Assembly (NCBI GenBank): GCA_937967425.1
Contig: CALBST010000390.1
Span: 1 to 17,006, forward strand
Length of the DNA stretch: 17,006 nucleotides
Direction of reading: 5' to 3'
Source of the DNA: an uncultured Caulobacteraceae bacterium
GTDB taxonomy: Bacteria > Pseudomonadota > Alphaproteobacteria > Caulobacterales > TH1-2
The notes beneath the pieces are model-generated. The model worked only from the letters and a program-made list of their open reading frames with translations, was not told the DNA's origin and searched no databases. Within the stretch, counting starts at the first letter, position 1, and the number at the start of each line of letters is the position of its first letter. Positions 6,483 to 13,631 of this stretch are shown in pieces. The translations under genes were made by a program, and so were the position numbers.

Positions 6483-7130
6483 TCAGCTATCGGACCGCTG
6501 CAACAGGTTCAGCACTTCGCGCCGCGGCGGGGCGTCGGTGTAGACGCCCCGGAAAGCTCGCGTGACCAGCTTGGCTGCATGTTTGCGCACGCCGCGGGAA
6601 GACATGCAGGCATGTTCGGCTTCCACGATCACAGCGACACCACGCGGTTTGAGCGAATGGTCGAGCGCATTCGCGAGTTCGGCTGTCAGCCGCTCCTGAA
6701 TCTGCAGCCGGCGCCCATAGGCATCGACGAGCCGGGCCAGTTTGGAAATGCCGACGACCTTCGCGTTGGGCAGATATGCGACGTGCACGCGCCCGCGGAT
6801 CGGCGCCATGTGATGCTCGCAGGTGGATTCGAGCGGAATGTCGCGCAGCATGACCAGATCGTCGTAGCCGCCAGCTTCGCCGAAGGTCGTCTGCAGCATC
6901 CGGTGTGGATCTTGTCCATAGCCGGCGAACCATTCCTCGTAAGCTCGCACGACGCGCGCGGGCGTCTGGCGCAGGCCTTCGCGCGCAGGATCGTCTCCCG
7001 CCCAGCGGATCAGAGTACGCACCGCTGCTTCGGCCTCGGCTCTGCACGGACGCACAAGGCGATCGTCGAGCGGCGCGCAGGACTCCACACTCTCCCCGGC
7101 GAGATTGTCTAATGTTGCATCCAGCATCAT
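6483..7130 (-). CDS. folE: GTP cyclohydrolase I
   Basis: Converts GTP to dihydroneopterin triphosphate, the entry step to tetrahydrofolate and other pterins. The 215-residue protein shows the full family pattern: DDPAREGLRQTPARVVRAYEE (46-66), STCEHHMAPIRGRVHVAYLP (102-121), VVGISKLARLVDAYGRRLQIQERLT (125-149) and EAEHACMSSRGVRK (170-183). The zinc ligands expected in the family are Cys104, His107 and Cys175, all present. Two ATGs in tandem occur at 7130 and 7127, with GGAG just upstream. The first 30 residues are a variable arm. The gene lies behind the sigma gene's own promoter region but is read from its own GGAACC/CATCGAA promoter, so a stress-induced copy of folE is likely; whether another folE exists elsewhere cannot be seen. 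Confidence 0.95.
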   Translation of the reverse strand: MMLDATLDNLAGESVESCAPLDDRLVRPCRAEAEAAVRTLIRWAGDDPAREGLRQTPARVVRAYEEWFAGYGQDPHRMLQTTFGEAGGYDDLVMLRDIPLESTCEHHMAPIRGRVHVAYLPNAKVVGISKLARLVDAYGRRLQIQERLTAELANALDHSLKPRGVAVIVEAEHACMSSRGVRKHAAKLVTRAFRGVYTDAPPRREVLNLLQRSDS

Positions 7131-7155
7131 GGCTCCTTCGTGAAACGCCGCTTCA

Positions 7156-7184
7156 TTCGATGCGCGGCCGGTGTTTTGGTTCCG
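7156..7184 (-). promoter_or_regulatory. ECF promoter of folE
   Basis: Minus strand: CGGAACCA, 14 bases, CATCGAA; CATC ends 28 bases before the folE ATG, almost the same distance as at the sigma gene. The T of GGAACCT is replaced by A. Confidence 0.62.
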
Positions 7185-7204
7185 GCCTCACTGCACGTGA
7201 CGAT

Positions 7205-7800
7205 CTACTGCGCGTCACGCCATCCGCTCGTGACCTCGTCTTTGTGCGCAGCGAAGGCGCCCAGCACTTCATTCTTCTCACGCTGGGGAATGTCGAAATG
7301 GTCGAGCGTACGTGACAGAACGCCTGCAACCGCATCGAACTCCGCGGGCGAAATCCGAAGCTCCCGGTGTGCGTTTTCGAGGCCAAGATTGGTCGCGCCG
7401 GCGCGCACGGGCGTATAGTGGAACGGTCCGCCGCTGATCGATGCGACCCAGAGCGTGCGCATGAACTTCAAGCCAGGCAGGCGGCCGAGTTGTCGGGTGT
7501 GCCACTCGCGCAAGCGCGGGTTGGCCGACAGGGCGCCGGCGACCGGATCTTCGATGATGCGATCGCTGAAATAATCGACGACGGCGGCAATGGCGAAAAT
7601 GCCGCCTAAGCGATTGTAGAGACTTTCCGCGTCGCCGCCTTACTCCTGCGCGCTTGCAGCCGGCGTCGCGCACCCGCCGGCAAACGCGCTCGCGGCGATT
7701 GCGCCTGCCGACCACAGCGCGCCATACGACAAGAGATCGCGCCGCGATTGATCTCCGTCCCGAGCAACCACTGCATTTTCTGCGTCTTTTGGTTCTTCAT
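7205..7800 (-). pseudogene. Disrupted Tat-lipoprotein group I truncated hemoglobin
   Basis: From 7639 to 7205 the minus strand encodes a nearly complete group I truncated globin: LYNRLGGIFAIAAVVDYF at its start, then REWHT, GLKFMRTLWV, GGPFHYTP and ENAHRELRIS, with the expected proximal histidine in AHRELR. There is no normal start: the same frame is closed by a TAA at 7642-7640, directly before the globin. Upstream of this TAA, in the same frame, lies a matching export signal: SRRDLL (twin arginine), a hydrophobic stretch, and a lipobox AGGC. That signal is out of frame with the best ATG (7800, MKNQKTQ), and one missing A in the AAAA run near 7780 would restore it. So a frameshift and a nonsense change separate start, signal and globin. 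A GTG at 7771 could start the signal in frame but still meets the TAA. A TTG at 7513 would give only the second half of the globin. Confidence 0.72.
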
Positions 7801-7858
7801 GGGGTCCTGCCTCTTCACCGGCGCGGCGCGCTGCTTGAAGCGCCGCCTCACATGCGTC

Positions 7859-7887
7859 TTTGATGTCGCGACCGCATCGAGGTTCCC
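7859..7887 (-). promoter_or_regulatory. ECF promoter of the disrupted globin
   Basis: Minus strand: GGGAACCT, 14 bases, CATCAAA. CATC ends about 60 bases before the ATG at 7800. This is one of the best matches in the set, although the gene behind it is broken. Confidence 0.68.
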
Positions 7888-7930
7888 GGGAAAGGGCGAC
7901 GCGCTGTTGGGCGTTTAAGGTTTCTCCCTC

Positions 7931-7959
7931 GGGAACGTTTCGTGGGCCGGCGCATCTGA
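7931..7959 (+). promoter_or_regulatory. ECF promoter of the Rieske/FAD oxidoreductase
   Basis: GGGAAC, 16 bases, CATCTGA. The box reads GGGAACGT instead of GGGAACCT but the spacing to CATC is identical. CATC ends 22 bases before the ATG at 7979, leaving a very short leader with an AAGGA Shine-Dalgarno. It faces away from the globin promoter 44 bases to the left. Confidence 0.6.
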
Positions 7960-7978
7960 TTGAGCGAAGGACGGGTCA

Positions 7979-9517
7979 ATGAGCGCATCGACTAAGGTTT
8001 CTGGACCGGATTTCAGCGCGGGCGTGGCGCTCGACAGGATCGCCCAAGGCGCAACCATAACCGGCCATGTTGGCGAGGAGGCTGTCCTCTTGTCGCGCCG
8101 CGGTGAAGACTTCTTCGCGGTGAGCGGATCTTGCACTCACTATGGTGCGCCGCTGGCCGATGGCCTCGTCGATGGCGATCGCGTGCATTGCCCTTGGCAT
8201 CACGCTTGCTTCAGCTTGCGTACGGGAGAGGCGCTCGCGGCGCCCGCCTTCGACGCCCTCAAACGTTGGAAGGTTGAGGTCGACGCCGATCGGGTGTTCG
8301 TGCGCGATCTTCTGGATGAAACTTCCAAGCCAGCGCCATGTCAGCACAAAGTGCGTCGTATCGCGATCATCGGCGGCGGGGCGTCAGGATTTGCCGCCGC
8401 CGAGATGCTGCGCCGGCTAGGCTTTGCGGGCGATCTCGCCCTGCTGAGCGGCGACGCCGATCCGCCGTGCGACCGGCCAAATCTGTCGAAGGACTATCTC
8501 GCCGGCAGCGCACCTGCGGAATGGATTCCACTCAAGCCGCCGGAATTCTACCGCGACAAAGGCATCAACCTTCGCCTGGGGACCGCCATTGCGCGGATCG
8601 ACGTGAAGCAACGTCAGATCGTATCGGCGGCGGGCGACGTCATAGCATACGAAGCGCTTTTGCTGGCGACCGGCGCAAGCCCTATTCGGCTCAAGGGCTT
8701 CGATAATCCCAAAGTTCACGTGCTTCGAAGCCTGCAGGACGCCGATGCGTTAATCGCCGCCGCCGCGCAAGCGCGGCGCGTTGTCGTCATCGGCGCCGGT
8801 TTCATTGGCCTTGAAACCGCAGCTTCCTTGCGCAAGCGAGGCCTAGAGGTCGACGTGGTCACGCCCGACGCTCTCCCCCTCGCGCGCGCCCTGGGTGACG
8901 AGGTCGCTGGCTTGATACGCGCGCTTCACGAGGCGCGCGGCGTTCGCTTTCATCTGGGCCAAACTGCCGAGCGCTTCGACGGCAGGCGCGTGCGCCTCAA
9001 AGGCGGCAGGGCGCTTGACGCCGACCTCGTGGTGCTGGGCGTCGGCGTGCGCCCGAACACAGAAATCGCCGCGGAAGCGGGTCTCGCTGTCTCCAATGGC
9101 GTCGACGTTGACGCGCACTTGCAGACCAGCGTCCCGGGCATTTTCGCCGCGGGTGATGTCGCCAGCTTTCTTGATGCATTGAGCGGCGCGCGTGTGCGCA
9201 TCGAGCATTGGGCCGTCGCCGAACGGCAAGGCCAGATCGCAGCCGTGAACATGCTGGGCGGCGCTGAACGTTACGAAGCCACGCCCTTCTTCTGGAGCGC
9301 GCACTACGATGAGCACCTGCGCTATGTCGGCCACGCCCCCAAATGGGACAAGATCGAGACGGACGGTTCGATTCCAGCCCGAGATTTCACTGCTCGCTAC
9401 AGCTTTGAAGGGCGATTGCTGGCCGCGGTCTCGCTCAACCGCGATCGTGAAAATCTTGAGATAGAGCGGACCTTAGATAGAGCACGCCACGAAGCGAGCA
9501 CCCGCGCCGCGTCATGA
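7979..9517 (+). CDS. Rieske [2Fe-2S] / FAD-dependent pyridine nucleotide oxidoreductase (AIF-like)
   Basis: A 512-residue soluble protein with two parts. Residues 1-110 are a Rieske ferredoxin domain whose cluster ligands are Cys52-x-His54 in SCTHYGAPL and Cys71-x2-His74 in CPWHHACFS. From about 125 follows a ferredoxin/rubredoxin-reductase-like FAD module: the FAD-binding IGGGASGFAAAE (131-142), a second nucleotide fold VVVIGAGFIGLETAASL (about 269-285) for NAD(P)H, and the FAD motif VPGIFAAGDVASF near 385-397. The C-terminal part (about 410-490) matches the reductase dimer domain. This arrangement is that of AIFM3-like and related bacterial reductases, which pass electrons from NAD(P)H through FAD to the Rieske centre or a partner. 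The true acceptor is not evident. It has its own ECF-type promoter and no tight neighbour, so it is a likely member of the sigma regulon. Confidence 0.93.
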   Translation: MSASTKVSGPDFSAGVALDRIAQGATITGHVGEEAVLLSRRGEDFFAVSGSCTHYGAPLADGLVDGDRVHCPWHHACFSLRTGEALAAPAFDALKRWKVEVDADRVFVRDLLDETSKPAPCQHKVRRIAIIGGGASGFAAAEMLRRLGFAGDLALLSGDADPPCDRPNLSKDYLAGSAPAEWIPLKPPEFYRDKGINLRLGTAIARIDVKQRQIVSAAGDVIAYEALLLATGASPIRLKGFDNPKVHVLRSLQDADALIAAAAQARRVVVIGAGFIGLETAASLRKRGLEVDVVTPDALPLARALGDEVAGLIRALHEARGVRFHLGQTAERFDGRRVRLKGGRALDADLVVLGVGVRPNTEIAAEAGLAVSNGVDVDAHLQTSVPGIFAAGDVASFLDALSGARVRIEHWAVAERQGQIAAVNMLGGAERYEATPFFWSAHYDEHLRYVGHAPKWDKIETDGSIPARDFTARYSFEGRLLAAVSLNRDRENLEIERTLDRARHEASTRAAS

Positions 9518-9530
9518 CGCATTCAACGCG

Positions 9531-9559
9531 CGGAACCTTCGCGCTATCTGCGCATCCAA
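9531..9559 (+). promoter_or_regulatory. ECF promoter of the hydroxylase-family gene
   Basis: CGGAACCT, 14 bases, CATCCAA, located just behind the oxidoreductase stop and 39 bases before the ATG at 9596. Confidence 0.65.
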
Positions 9560-9595
9560 TCTCTGGCCCATGAAGACGTTTGTCGAATTCCTGAG

Positions 9596-10366
9596 ATGCT
9601 TGCTGTCGCCATATTCGTTCTAGCAGTTGTGCTCGCGCTCGTGGAGGCGCCGGCGCGAAGCTACCCCAGCCGCGCCGAGTGGCGCAATGAGGCCCGCACC
9701 AGTTTCGTGCTGGGCGCGGCCGCACTTGCCATCGATATGGCTTTGCCGCGGCCAATCGCTGGCGGAGTTGAGACGACGTTCCTGCTTGCGGCGCTCATCT
9801 TTCTGGCGGACGATTTTCTATATTACGTGAGCCACCGGCTTGCGCACGGCGTGGCGTTCTTCTGGGCCTCGCACGCGGTGCATCACTCGCCCCGCCGCTA
9901 CAATTTCTTGACCGGACTGCGCCAGCCGCCGACCTGGATTTTGACGCCGGCAGCAGTCGCACCGCTTGTTTTGCTGTCGTTAGGCGCGCCGCCAGTGCTC
10001 GTCGCCACAAGCGCCGGCGTACGGGGCGTGCATCATTTCCTCATCCACAGTGAACACGTCCGCCGCCTGCCTGGTTGGGTCGAGTTCGCGTTCAACACGC
10101 CGTCGCATCACCGGGTGCATCATGGCGTGAGCGCCGACTGCATCGACCGCAACTTTGGCGCCGTACTTATCATCTGGGACCGCCTGTTCGGCACGTTCAG
10201 TGCCGAACCCGAGGACGGCGTGCGCCGCTACGGCCTCGTCCACCCGACGGGCGCGGGTGCGTGGCGCACCATGATCGATCCGTGGCGATCGCTTCTGAGG
10301 CGCGTCGCTGCAACACAAGGGACCACGCGCAAGCTCGCGCTCATGCTCGCTCCGCCGCGACGCTAG
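9596..10366 (+). CDS. Fatty acid hydroxylase / sterol desaturase superfamily membrane protein
   Basis: A 256-residue membrane enzyme of the di-iron hydroxylase superfamily, which oxygenates lipid-like substrates. The histidine clusters are in the expected order: HRLAH (80-84), HAVHH (93-97), VHHFLIHSEH (145-154) and HHRVHH (171-176). Hydrophobic helices lie at about 2-18, 33-50, 60-78 and 115-145. The product ends in a basic tail. The substrate cannot be told from the sequence; sterol, fatty acid, hopanoid or carotenoid are all possible. The ATG at 9596 has no strong Shine-Dalgarno, and no better in-frame start is visible. A GGAACCT/CATCCAA promoter precedes it, suggesting that membrane-lipid change is part of the same stress response. 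Confidence 0.9.
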   Translation: MLAVAIFVLAVVLALVEAPARSYPSRAEWRNEARTSFVLGAAALAIDMALPRPIAGGVETTFLLAALIFLADDFLYYVSHRLAHGVAFFWASHAVHHSPRRYNFLTGLRQPPTWILTPAAVAPLVLLSLGAPPVLVATSAGVRGVHHFLIHSEHVRRLPGWVEFAFNTPSHHRVHHGVSADCIDRNFGAVLIIWDRLFGTFSAEPEDGVRRYGLVHPTGAGAWRTMIDPWRSLLRRVAATQGTTRKLALMLAPPRR

Positions 10367-10393
10367 CCGCGTCACGACGATCAAACGAAATCT

Positions 10394-10423
10394 GGGAACC
10401 TAACGGCCGATCACGCCATCCAA
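10394..10423 (+). promoter_or_regulatory. ECF promoter of the Tat-exported helical protein
   Basis: GGGAACCT, 15 bases, CATCCAA. The spacer is one base longer than in the other six. CATC ends 87 bases before the chosen ATG at 10508, giving a longer leader than at the other genes. Confidence 0.6.
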
Positions 10424-10507
10424 GAGATGCACGACGTGCGGCAGTCGCACTTGGCCGCGCGCAACGATCCGATCCTCACCCTTCGATTTAGGAGCATGGA
10501 GTTCGCC

Positions 10508-11194
10508 ATGTCGGTTTCAGAAATTTCTCACCCGCTTGTGAGCAGGCGCCTTGCTCTTGGCGCGCCCGCAGCTGCGTTCGCCCTGCTCGCGCCAGTGTCG
10601 GCGCGCGCCCATCCAGGACCGCACGAACAAGTCACAACACCTGCCTGCCGCACACCCAGCATGAGTGCGCTCTATAGCGCCATGCAAATGCTTTGGGCGC
10701 AGCACATGGAATGGACTTATGCGGCGGTATTCGCGTTCGCGATGGCGCCGTCGGCCTTTGACGCCACGGCTGCTCGGCTGATGCAAAACCAGGCAGACAT
10801 CGGCGCCGCCATCAAACCTTTCTACGGCGATGGCGCAGGCGACACGCTGACCCGCTTGCTCCAAGAGCACATCGCCGCCGCCGTCGACGTGGTGCGCGCC
10901 GCTAAGGCCGGTGACGAGCCGGCAAAGACAAATGCGATCACGACGGCCTATGCGAATGCGCAAGAGATTGCTGACTTCCTCGCCGCCGCCAATTCCAACT
11001 GGCCGCAAGACACGGTGCGCGGCATGCTGCGCGCACACATCGACACGACCCTTGTCTATGCAACCTCGCTTCTGCAGGGCCGCTACGCCGAAGGCATCAC
11101 CGAATACGGCGCCGCCGAAGCGCACATGATGATGCTCGCCGATGCGCTGAGCGCCGGGCTCATCGCCGCCTTTCCAGAGCGCTTCGCGCAATAG
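10508..11194 (+). CDS. Tat-exported all-helical protein, uncharacterised
   Basis: A 228-residue exported protein. The N-terminus carries a twin-arginine signal (SRRLALGAP) followed by a hydrophobic segment and a likely cleavage after ARA near residue 34. The mature part is helical with evenly placed acidic and histidine residues: [44 protein letters not shown] and [12 protein letters not shown]. Such spacing suggests a four-helix bundle that might hold a metal, but no standard ferritin or hemerythrin motif is present. Similar proteins are widespread and usually unnamed. The ATG at 10508 has GGAG six bases upstream; ATGs at 10496 and 10427 are in frame but poorly placed or lack a Shine-Dalgarno. 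It sits alone behind an ECF-type promoter. Confidence 0.82.
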   Translation: MSVSEISHPLVSRRLALGAPAAAFALLAPVSARAHPGPHEQVTTPACRTPSMSALYSAMQMLWAQHMEWTYAAVFAFAMAPSAFDATAARLMQNQADIGAAIKPFYGDGAGDTLTRLLQEHIAAAVDVVRAAKAGDEPAKTNAITTAYANAQEIADFLAAANSNWPQDTVRGMLRAHIDTTLVYATSLLQGRYAEGITEYGAAEAHMMMLADALSAGLIAAFPERFAQ

Positions 11195-11214
11195 GCGTGG
11201 GTCCGCTCAGGGCG

Positions 11215-11259
11215 TTTGGCGGGACAAGCGTTTGATGGGCTCTCACTCGTCCCGCCAAA
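11215..11259 (+). other. Long perfect inverted repeat between two regulon genes
   Basis: TTTGGCGGGAC (11215-11225) and GTCCCGCCAAA (11249-11259) are perfect 11-base arms around a 23-base loop. The hairpin lies 21 bases after the stop of the Tat-exported protein and 29 bases before the next promoter. There is no T-run after it, so it is not a standard terminator; it might act as a mRNA-end stabiliser, a factor-assisted terminator or a protein site. Confidence 0.55.
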
Positions 11260-11287
11260 TCTTGGTGCGATCCGCCGCGCGCGATCC

Positions 11288-11316
11288 GGGAACCTCCGGC
11301 CGCCGGCCGCATCCAA
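11288..11316 (+). promoter_or_regulatory. ECF promoter of the membrane-protein pair
   Basis: GGGAACCT, 14 bases, CATCCAA, with CATC ending 28 bases before the ATG at 11342, the same distance as at folE. The spacer is itself a GC-rich repeat (CCGGCCG twice). Confidence 0.68.
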
Positions 11317-11341
11317 TGCATGCATAGTTTGGAGGAGCCCC

Positions 11342-11695
11342 ATGCTAGTCATTTCGCTCGCGCTATTTGCCGTTGCCGCGCTGTTCGGCGTGTATATGAT
11401 CGTGCGCGTGTTCAGGGGCGCGCTGCCGCCGTGGCCCGCCGCCATTCTGCATGGCCTCTTCGCCGCCACGGGCCTTGTGCTTCTGCTCTACAAGGCGTTC
11501 GCTTCCGGCGCGCCAGCGCAGATGCTGGTGACCGTCGCGGCCGGCCTCTTGCTAATCGCGGCCTTGGGCGGATTCGCACTCGTCAGCTTTCATCTACGCA
11601 AACAAGCCCCGCCGCGGGCGCTGGCCGGTATTCACGCCTTCGTCGCGGTGAGTGGTTTTCTCTGCCTCGCGGCGGCCGCGCTCCTCCCCGCTTGA
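11342..11695 (+). CDS. Small four-helix membrane protein, uncharacterised
   Basis: A 117-residue integral membrane protein with four predicted helices (about 2-20, 33-50, 58-80 and 92-115) and short loops; a single polar strip HLRKQAPPR lies between helices three and four. The ATG at 11342 follows GGAGGAG closely. The reading frame is open further upstream to 11216, but that part crosses the hairpin and the ECF promoter, so it is not coding. It ends five bases before the start of a DUF2231 gene, and the two are very probably one operon. No heme or metal motif stands out apart from His38 and His99 near helix ends, so no function is proposed. Confidence 0.8.
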   Translation: MLVISLALFAVAALFGVYMIVRVFRGALPPWPAAILHGLFAATGLVLLLYKAFASGAPAQMLVTVAAGLLLIAALGGFALVSFHLRKQAPPRALAGIHAFVAVSGFLCLAAAALLPA

Positions 11696-11700
11696 ACGAC

Positions 11701-12129
11701 ATGACCCTTCATCCGCTTCACCCCATGCTGGTGCATCTTCCGGTCGCGTGCTGGACCCTGACGCCGCTTTGCGACGCGCTCGCGATTCTGCTTGGAAAAG
11801 ACGTGTTCTGGCAGGCCAGCGCCCTTATCGCGGCTTTTGGCGCAGTAGGCGGGGCACTCGCCGCAACTGCCGGCGCGATGGATCTGCCGCGCGCACAAGC
11901 GAAGGCGGCCAAGCTCGCGCTGATGCATGCAAGTCTTATGGGTGCTGCGTGGGTGCTTGCGGTCATCGGCCTCTTAGGACGCGTCGATCAAACCTATGTG
12001 GCGCTATCGCCTGCCCCATGGTGGGCGATAGCGGCAAGCGGGGCGGCGTTCCTGGTGATGATCGCCGGCGCCTGGTTCGGCGGCGAAATGGTGTACTGTC
12101 GCGGTGTCGGCGTGCACGAGGATAGCTAG
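11701..12129 (+). CDS. DUF2231-type membrane protein
   Basis: A 142-residue inner-membrane protein with four hydrophobic helices. It begins MTLHPLHPMLVHLPVACW, the hallmark of DUF2231 proteins, where several histidines at the membrane surface have been suggested as heme or metal ligands. A second typical feature is the GxxxGAxDLPRAQAK stretch (about 56-69), followed by HASLMGAAWVL. DUF2231 has no firmly established biochemical role. It is the last gene of the plus-strand sigma-regulon block, in an operon with the small membrane protein in front of it. The ATG at 11701 is chosen because it gives the family N-terminus; the frame is open upstream only as a shadow of the preceding gene. Confidence 0.85.
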   Translation: MTLHPLHPMLVHLPVACWTLTPLCDALAILLGKDVFWQASALIAAFGAVGGALAATAGAMDLPRAQAKAAKLALMHASLMGAAWVLAVIGLLGRVDQTYVALSPAPWWAIAASGAAFLVMIAGAWFGGEMVYCRGVGVHEDS

Positions 12130-12169
12130 TTGCTGGGGCAAAACCGCAGCGGCGGCCCCGCGAGAGACT

Positions 12170-12643
12170 TCAAGCGTCCGGCGCCGCCGGCGGCAAGAGG
12201 GCGTGCACGACCTTCGCCAATGCCTCGCGCGTAAGCGGCTTGGAGATAAAGGCTTGCCGCGTCCACGCAATCGGCAGGCGCTCACGGCTCAGCCCTGAGC
12301 AGGAGACAAACAGCACAGCTCTGCGCTGCAATTCCTCTGCTACGGGAAAGACGAGTTCCGAACCCAAATTAACGTCCAAGACTGCAAAGCACGGTGTGCG
12401 AGAAGACAGGTCGCGTTCGGCCGCCTCCACACAATTGGCCCAATGCACATCTTCGAAGCCGAAGTCTCGCAGCAGGCTCTCGAGACACTCTGCGAGGATC
12501 GCATCGTCCTCAACGAGCAGCACATGCTGGGCGGCATCGGGTTCGTTCACGCTCAGGTCCCCGAGCTCACCCGGCGGTGGCCAAGCCTCCCTTAGCGATA
12601 TCGCGCCGCCCTCGTTCTCCCATCTAGAAAGCGCTGCGTTCAA
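12170..12643 (-). CDS. Single-domain response regulator (CheY-like receiver)
   Basis: A 157-residue protein with one receiver domain (about 40-150) and no output domain. The acidic pocket is Glu45-Asp46-Asp47 in LLVEDD, the phosphorylated residue is Asp90 in AVLDVNLG, the switch Ser/Thr is Ser114 in FVSCSG and the invariant lysine is Lys135 in ISKPL, so it should be functional. The first 38 residues are a polar arm. The start is a TTG at 12643 with a strong GGAGG five bases upstream; a GTG at residue 32 would give a shorter, receiver-only form. No histidine kinase is in the window. It lies 124 bases downstream of the universal stress protein gene on the same strand and ends 40 bases from the convergent DUF2231 gene. 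Confidence 0.88.
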   Translation of the reverse strand: MNAALSRWENEGGAISLREAWPPPGELGDLSVNEPDAAQHVLLVEDDAILAECLESLLRDFGFEDVHWANCVEAAERDLSSRTPCFAVLDVNLGSELVFPVAEELQRRAVLFVSCSGLSRERLPIAWTRQAFISKPLTREALAKVVHALLPPAAPDA

Positions 12644-12767
12644 AACAGCCTCCTCGCCGCGAAGTCCGGCGTTTATCTCAACTAACTCTCAAGCTAAGCA
12701 TCCCAACCCGATCGGCAACTGCGCCAAAGTGCTATGCCCAGATGACACCGACACTCGGGCGTGCGCC

Positions 12768-13631
12768 TCAGCGCGAGATGAAGGTCGGCACCGAAGAGGT
12801 TCTGATCATGGATCGGGTGACGCCGCCGAACAACAACTCCTGCAGACGTGCATGACCGTAGCCGCCCATGACGATCAAGTCGGCGCCGATCGCTTCGGCC
12901 TCGCGCAGCAGCAAAGAATCCACCTCTGCGCGGCTCCCGAGGACGGAACGATAATGGCATTGAAGTCCGAGACGGCGCAGGCGGGCGACCAGGTCGGCTG
13001 CGGGCAAACCCGCGCCAGGACCAACGTTCACCTCAAAAACCAACACGCGTTCCGCGCCCGTCAGCATGCGTTGAGCGTCGGCGACGGCGCGCGTCGCCTC
13101 TCGCGAACCGTCCCAAGCAATGAGAATTGTCTTGCCGAGTACGGCGCCGCGCCAGCCCGGCGGCACCAGCAAGACCGGTCGTCCCGATTCATAGAGAACG
13201 CTCTCGAACATGGCGCGCCTAAACGCGGCGTCACGTCCGCCCCGCGGCTGCAACATGATCGTGATGTCGGCGCGGCGCGCCTCTAGGCCAGCGCGATCGA
13301 TGTCGGCTCCGATTGCGACCTGAATGCGTTTGACGGATACGCGCCCAGGCGCCTCTCGCAGCCTGCGCGCAAGCGCGCTCATCTCGTCCTTCGATGTGGA
13401 CCGGGGCGCTTCGGGCGCAAGCACCCAAAGCCCTGCATAGACCGCCCCCGCCTCACTCGGCTCCGGCGCCTTATCGAACAGCAACGCCGAGACGGTCGCT
13501 GCATGCGCTGTCGCCAGCTGAGCCGCGGCCGCAAGCACAGGCTCGTCCTCGCGCGTCGATACGATCATCGCCAGGACGTCGCCCACGCTCGCCTTCGCGG
13601 CGCTCCCCATCTCTGCAATGACCGTGTTCAC
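12768..13631 (-). CDS. Universal stress protein, two UspA domains
   Basis: A 287-residue cytoplasmic protein of the tandem Usp type. The N-terminal half (about 15-150) is a degenerate domain; the C-terminal half (about 165-285) starts GKTILIAWDGSREATRAV and holds the ATP-binding signature as GGYGHARLQELLFGGVTRSM near its end, with SVPTFISR closing the domain. The start is a GTG at 13631 that overlaps the stop of the 61-residue gene (GTGA), so the two are translationally coupled. Two-domain Usps are common in stress-resistant proteobacteria; the ligand is probably ATP because the G-x2-G-x9-G pattern is present. Confidence 0.9.
   Translation of the reverse strand: MNTVIAEMGSAAKASVGDVLAMIVSTREDEPVLAAAAQLATAHAATVSALLFDKAPEPSEAGAVYAGLWVLAPEAPRSTSKDEMSALARRLREAPGRVSVKRIQVAIGADIDRAGLEARRADITIMLQPRGGRDAAFRRAMFESVLYESGRPVLLVPPGWRGAVLGKTILIAWDGSREATRAVADAQRMLTGAERVLVFEVNVGPGAGLPAADLVARLRRLGLQCHYRSVLGSRAEVDSLLLREAEAIGADLIVMGGYGHARLQELLFGGVTRSMIRTSSVPTFISR

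Noticed and set aside
6056..6543. Long open frames on both strands across the sigma and folE genes.
   Set aside because: They are out-of-frame shadows of high-GC coding sequence; their residues are Arg/Ala/Pro-rich with no domain, and real genes occupy the same bases.
9509..9520. GCGTCATGACGC, a perfect 12-base palindrome at the end of the oxidoreductase gene.
   Set aside because: It overlaps the stop codon and is short and GC-rich; nothing suggests a role, and a single such palindrome is expected by chance in a window of this size.
6448..11316. Interpretation of the seven GGAAC elements as EcfG general-stress promoters.
   Set aside because: EcfG promoters have a CGTT-type -10 about 16-17 bases after GGAAC; here the shared box is CATCnnA, and no phyR/nepR genes are in the window.
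12130..12169. GGGGC/GCCCC pairing between the convergent DUF2231 and response regulator genes as a terminator.
   Set aside because: Only five base pairs with a long loop and no T-run on either strand.
12240..13286. A 348-codon plus-strand frame across the response regulator and Usp genes.
   Set aside because: It is antisense to two well-supported genes, shows no domain and is low-complexity in composition.
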